A DNA stretch of 64,000 bases from assembly GCF_022458985.1 (NCBI RefSeq), contig NC_061770.1, positions 35,879,599 to 35,943,598 on the forward strand. Reading direction: 5' to 3'. The notes below the pieces were generated by a model. That model made no database searches, was not told the origin of the DNA, and was given only the letters and a program-made list of their open reading frames with translations. Position numbers and translations under genes: made by a program. Positions 60,845 through 64,000 of the stretch are shown in pieces (the stretch's first letter is position 1; each line of letters starts with the position of its first letter). This DNA is from Mugil cephalus (taxonomy: Eukaryota > Chordata > Actinopteri > Mugiliformes > Mugilidae).

Positions 60845-60990
60845 CACTTGGTGACGTCACCCATTGGATTCTGAACAGAGAAAACGAAGCTCGAAGAGGG
60901 CAGAGCCCGCGGTCGCCATGTTGGATGAGCTTTACTCCGCCCACACTCGGATATTCCAAATATGGACGTGGGGAGTCGTTTTGGGGCGGA
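60845..60990. repeat. Fragment of a fish MITE with GTGACGTCACCC
   Basis: GTGACGTCACCCATTGGATT followed by CTGAACAGAGAAAACGAAGC, and further on CGGTCGCCATGTTGGATGAG, are words of a widespread teleost repeat. A clear terminal inverted repeat was not found. It is similar in style to the TGACGTCA-carrying elements in rpgrip1. Confidence 0.45.
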
Positions 60991-61780
60991 GCTAAAGCAT
61001 CCTGGAACGTTGAGACCTGCTACCTGTTAGCTTAGGCTACCACTTGTCATTCAGTGTGAACGCCTTTAGTTATGTAGAATTTTAAACCTTAAGAAAAAAA
61101 AGAATGAGTTGGGGAAAAAAATTCACCCCCTGTACATTTGTCATAAATAGTGAAATAAACTACTGTTTGAGATGTTTTTATTTTTAAATGTAGATGTTTC
61201 CATTACCAGTTTTTTATTACGATATTTAGACTTTGCACATTTCTAGGGATATGCTGCAAATAGTAAATATACTAATAATGTAATGTAAGTCTTCCATTTC
61301 TATTGTGCAATTAATTCAGTTGCATTTTTTTTTTTAACTTTATTTTTACAGTTTTGGACATTGACGTTAACAGGTGTTTTAATCTCAACTTGTATCTTGT
61401 GAATCTCACTTATCTGGTCACATTTTACATTAATAACGTGGCTCTGATCAGACTTTTAAGATTAGAACTTTTAGCGTTATGTTTTTGTTGTTGTTGTTTG
61501 ATGCATTTTTATTATTTTTTTCCTCCTTCTCCACTTCTTTCATCAGTTGGGGCGACAATACATTATTGTCAATCCTACAGTTAGTCACAAACATTCTCCA
61601 GCAATAGTGACAGGTTCCCACAGAAAAGTTGCGTTAGCACTGTGAAGTGTACATTCGCGTGCTACGAAGGCTCCTTGGTTTGTTTGTTTTTAACATGGAA
61701 ACATCCTACGTAATGTTCTCTTATGTACAAATTCCCACCTATACAGGACAGACAACACCAGAAAAATCAAAAAACAAAAC

Positions 61781-62480
61781 TTTATTTATAAAAAGGAATA
61801 ATGTAAGGGATTGCAGTCACAGCTAACAATAGCTAAACAGAAAGCTACACTAGAGAAATAAAGTTTGTCATAATAACATACATGTGAGAAGATACAGTTT
61901 GTTTAGTGTAAATACAGCATTTGTGAGGTGGGCTATGTTCACATTTCCTGTTTCCTGTGATTTATTCAGGAAGGTTAAGGTCGTATGCAGGTCAACTTTT
62001 TTAGGCACTTTTGGCTATTTTAAGTAAGTACTGGTTTGCAGACTTGCCTTTGCTTTTGTTGACTTGCCCCCTTATTTTTTACAAACACACAATTTACATT
62101 TGACCTGAGCATTTCATTTGGATGTATTGTTTGAGAAATTGCTCTCAGCTGTTTCAAAAAACAAGACACTGAGTTGTAATAAGACAGTTACGAGACTGTA
62201 AATATTCCAGTGTAATTATACAAACAAAACCTCCGTAGTACACCATGCTAACCTTTCTCAATCAGTTATGTTGCCCAGATGTTAAGGCATGGGAGTAATT
62301 CATTAGCCATTAACAATGTAGTGGCACATGTTGCTGAACTTGCATCTCCTGCCTTTTCTTAGTCATCGTATTAAAAAAACCCCGGCCCCTGTTCTCTTGT
62401 TTCCCTTTTATATTTGCAATCTAATGATTTTCCTTTCCCCCCCCCCTCTTTGTTTTCCTCTCGCACAGCCCTCGTTAACC
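61781..62480 (-). other. Probable 3' UTR of tmem88
   Basis: TTTATT at 61781-61786 is AATAAA on the minus strand, about 0.7 kb beyond the tmem88 stop. The intervening sequence is AT-rich without coding signs. A C-rich stretch near 62440-62450 ends in a TTCCTCTCGCACAG word on the + strand that looks like an acceptor but leads to no supported + strand exon. Confidence 0.45.
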
Positions 62481-62765
62481 TCACACCCAGACCTTTCCCT
62501 TCCCGCTGCTATCGGCTCCATCTCTACCGCCGCAGCAGCCGGTGCCCAGTCCGCGGTGCTGCGTGGCTGGCAGGTTCTTGTACACGGCTCGGCTGTATGG
62601 GATGAAGCACAGGCCCAGCTGGAGGTGTCGGGCCAGGCGGCAGTACGCAGCCAGCGCCAGGACCAGCAGAGGGGTGACCAAGAGGAAGCCCACCACCAGC
62701 AACGCCACGCAGCCTCCGTCAGTCAGCAGGTCTGAACAGTAGGGTGTCGTCCCGTGGGGGCGAAC
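62481..62765 (-). CDS. tmem88: Transmembrane protein 88, C-terminal exon (partial)
   Basis: Minus-strand exon from an acceptor CTGTAGAG region (CAG then GTTCGCCC) at 62765 to TGA at 62481. It encodes TDGGCVALLVVGFLLVTPLL and VLALAAYCRLARHL, matching the second membrane segment of TMEM88 (ALLVTGFLLLVPLLVLALAS-type), then CFIPYSRAVYKN, and ends GKVWV. The C-terminal VWV is the PDZ-binding motif through which TMEM88 binds Dishevelled and dampens canonical Wnt signalling; zebrafish paralogues act in heart and blood progenitor specification. The first exon, with the N-terminus and first membrane segment, is not recognisable in 62766-64000 and probably lies beyond the right edge. The a or b paralogue is not decided. 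Confidence 0.87.
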   Translation of the reverse strand, partial: VRPHGTTPYCSDLLTDGGCVALLVVGFLLVTPLLVLALAAYCRLARHLQLGLCFIPYSRAVYKNLPATQHRGLGTGCCGGRDGADSSGKGKVWV

Positions 62766-64000
62766 CTGTAGAGATGAGGTGAATGACTGCAATCAGAAAA
62801 GTACACATGCAGGATGTGGTAGAAGTTTGGCCTCGTCAATCAACCGGGAAATATCTGCTCCGCACCTGTGATGTTCACACCAAAATTAGAATCCAGTTTC
62901 TTGAAGCTCAGTAAGACAAGAGCATTGACACATGCATTAACTGAATTAAAAGTCCACTAAAAACTATCTTTGACAAAAATAAAATCAATCCACCTAAAGC
63001 GAACTGAAAGGAGTCTAGTTTGGACTATTATCACCACCTCTGGCTTAAGGAGATCCAGAGATGTTGGACAGCTCATGCTCTATGTCAAAACATGTGCATC
63101 TGTTGCTTAGTGATGGGGAGTGGGAGTGGAGGTGAAGGGGTCAGGGTTTGAAAGCGGGAATGTAAAGACAGCAGGTCTTAATCATCCTTATCGCCCCGTG
63201 AGGGATGAAGTGAACATTCGAATGCTAGAGAAAAGTGCAGATAGCGGAGAGGGAGAAGTCTATTTTTTGTGGTTAAAAAAAAAACTGCTGGCATGACAAA
63301 TGGTATGATGAAGGTTGTGGTGTAGTGGTTTAACTTTTAGAAAAAAAAAAAAAAACGTATAAGGGGGGAGTGAGGAAAATAGTTTTTAAGGTTTAAGCTT
63401 GTTGCAATCTCCTCCTAAGGTTGCAAGAACAAGCAAAAAGTTCAAAATTGTCAGGGAAAATTCAAAAATATACAAAAAATGTCCAATCAACCAAAGATTT
63501 TGCAGTACCTCCACGGTCCCCTAGGGGTCATGGACCCCCTGTTGAAGACCTATGCACTAAAAATTGCTGGAGATGGACAATGAGAGGCATTTTTCTTATT
63601 ATTTTCAGATGTCGGTCAGTATCCATCGGATTGCACTGTTCACACAGTATTCCCATCTCTACCCAGGAGAGATTAGTGGTTACACTGCGAGTATTAGCAT
63701 AGCGGAGGTCAGAGTGGGCGCTAACATTTCTGCTTTAACCACACCCATTTCCAATTTTTGATCAATCACAGAATAGTAACTGGACACCAAGCTGCAAGAA
63801 CTCCCAAACAAACACAAAAAGACAGAATTTTGTCGTTGCAGCCCGAGGTGAGAGAACAAATGTGCTGCTTCTCGCTGAGTATTTAACGATCAGGAGGGAG
63901 TAGTGCAGCTTTCAGAGTGGGAGTCACATAAGAATGAGTTCATGGTTCCCATCAGGTTTTACTGAGAAAGCCCATTTAAAGAATGTCCTTACTTTTTAGT
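62766..64000. other. tmem88 intron, no other gene seen
   Basis: Contains A-rich runs at about 63270-63282 and 63339-63355. A CTAGGGGTCATGGACCCCCT word near 63520-63540 is a local palindrome common in dispersed fish repeats. No coding exon is supported on either strand. Confidence 0.4.

Noticed and set aside
62430-62735. Apparent + strand exon after a strong polypyrimidine acceptor opposite tmem88
   Set aside because: The minus-strand reading ends in the tmem88 PDZ motif and matches the family; the + strand reading is Gln/Arg-rich noise.
1-64000. Retroviral, LTR or Polinton-type remains
   Set aside because: None recognised. The visible mobile elements are Tc1-like DNA transposons, MITEs and LINE tails.

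Overview
The window reads as nuclear DNA of a ray-finned fish, most likely a spiny-rayed (percomorph-type) teleost. Every recognisable gene is vertebrate and split into small exons with GT-AG introns, and introns are short. The spaces between exons hold teleost-type debris: Tc1-like relics, short TIR elements carrying TGACGTCA near their ends, LINE 3' tails and long (GT)n runs. I saw no bacterial-style operon, CRISPR array or viral gene.

Layout: 549-810 may be the last two exons of an unidentified + strand gene. 2051-4997 (+) is a seven-exon TRIM E3 ligase (RING, B-boxes, coiled coil, PRY-SPRY). 6981-18557 (+) is rpgrip1, a photoreceptor connecting-cilium scaffold. 19714-23825 (+) is a PCED1/FAM113 GDSL-like protein. 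24860-33789 (-) is dctn1 (p150Glued, the large dynactin subunit). 37691-54010 (+) is tdrd7 (LOTUS and Tudor germ-granule protein). 55612-58243 (-) is cabp4 (neuronal EF-hand calcium sensor). 62481-62765 (-) is the last coding exon of tmem88 (Dishevelled-binding, C-terminal VWV), whose first exon lies off the right edge or was not seen.

Pced1 and dctn1 are convergent, dctn1 and tdrd7 are divergent around a roughly 1.3-kb intergenic stretch, and tdrd7 and cabp4 are convergent. The neighbours do not form one pathway. Two (rpgrip1 and cabp4) are photoreceptor genes in mammals and dctn1 serves transport in the same kind of cell, but this looks like ordinary vertebrate gene order rather than a functional cluster.

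Non-coding features: an 82-nt tRNA-Leu(AAG) sequence joined to a LINE-like tail and inserted in a Tc1 relic inside a cabp4 intron; a 3'-truncated U1 snRNA copy near 60.6 kb; and an element in tdrd7 introns with long inverted ends and an AAAGTCGAAATTT-type minisatellite core. I did not find a clearly new biological system. The strongest unusual items are that minisatellite element, the chimeric tRNA insertion, an rpgrip1 acidic tail, and the start-codon and GC-donor arrangement of pced1. Exon ends were placed by eye from splice consensus, reading frame and remembered family sequences. Codon sums close exactly for TRIM, pced1, tdrd7 and cabp4; rpgrip1 and dctn1 have less certain junctions.
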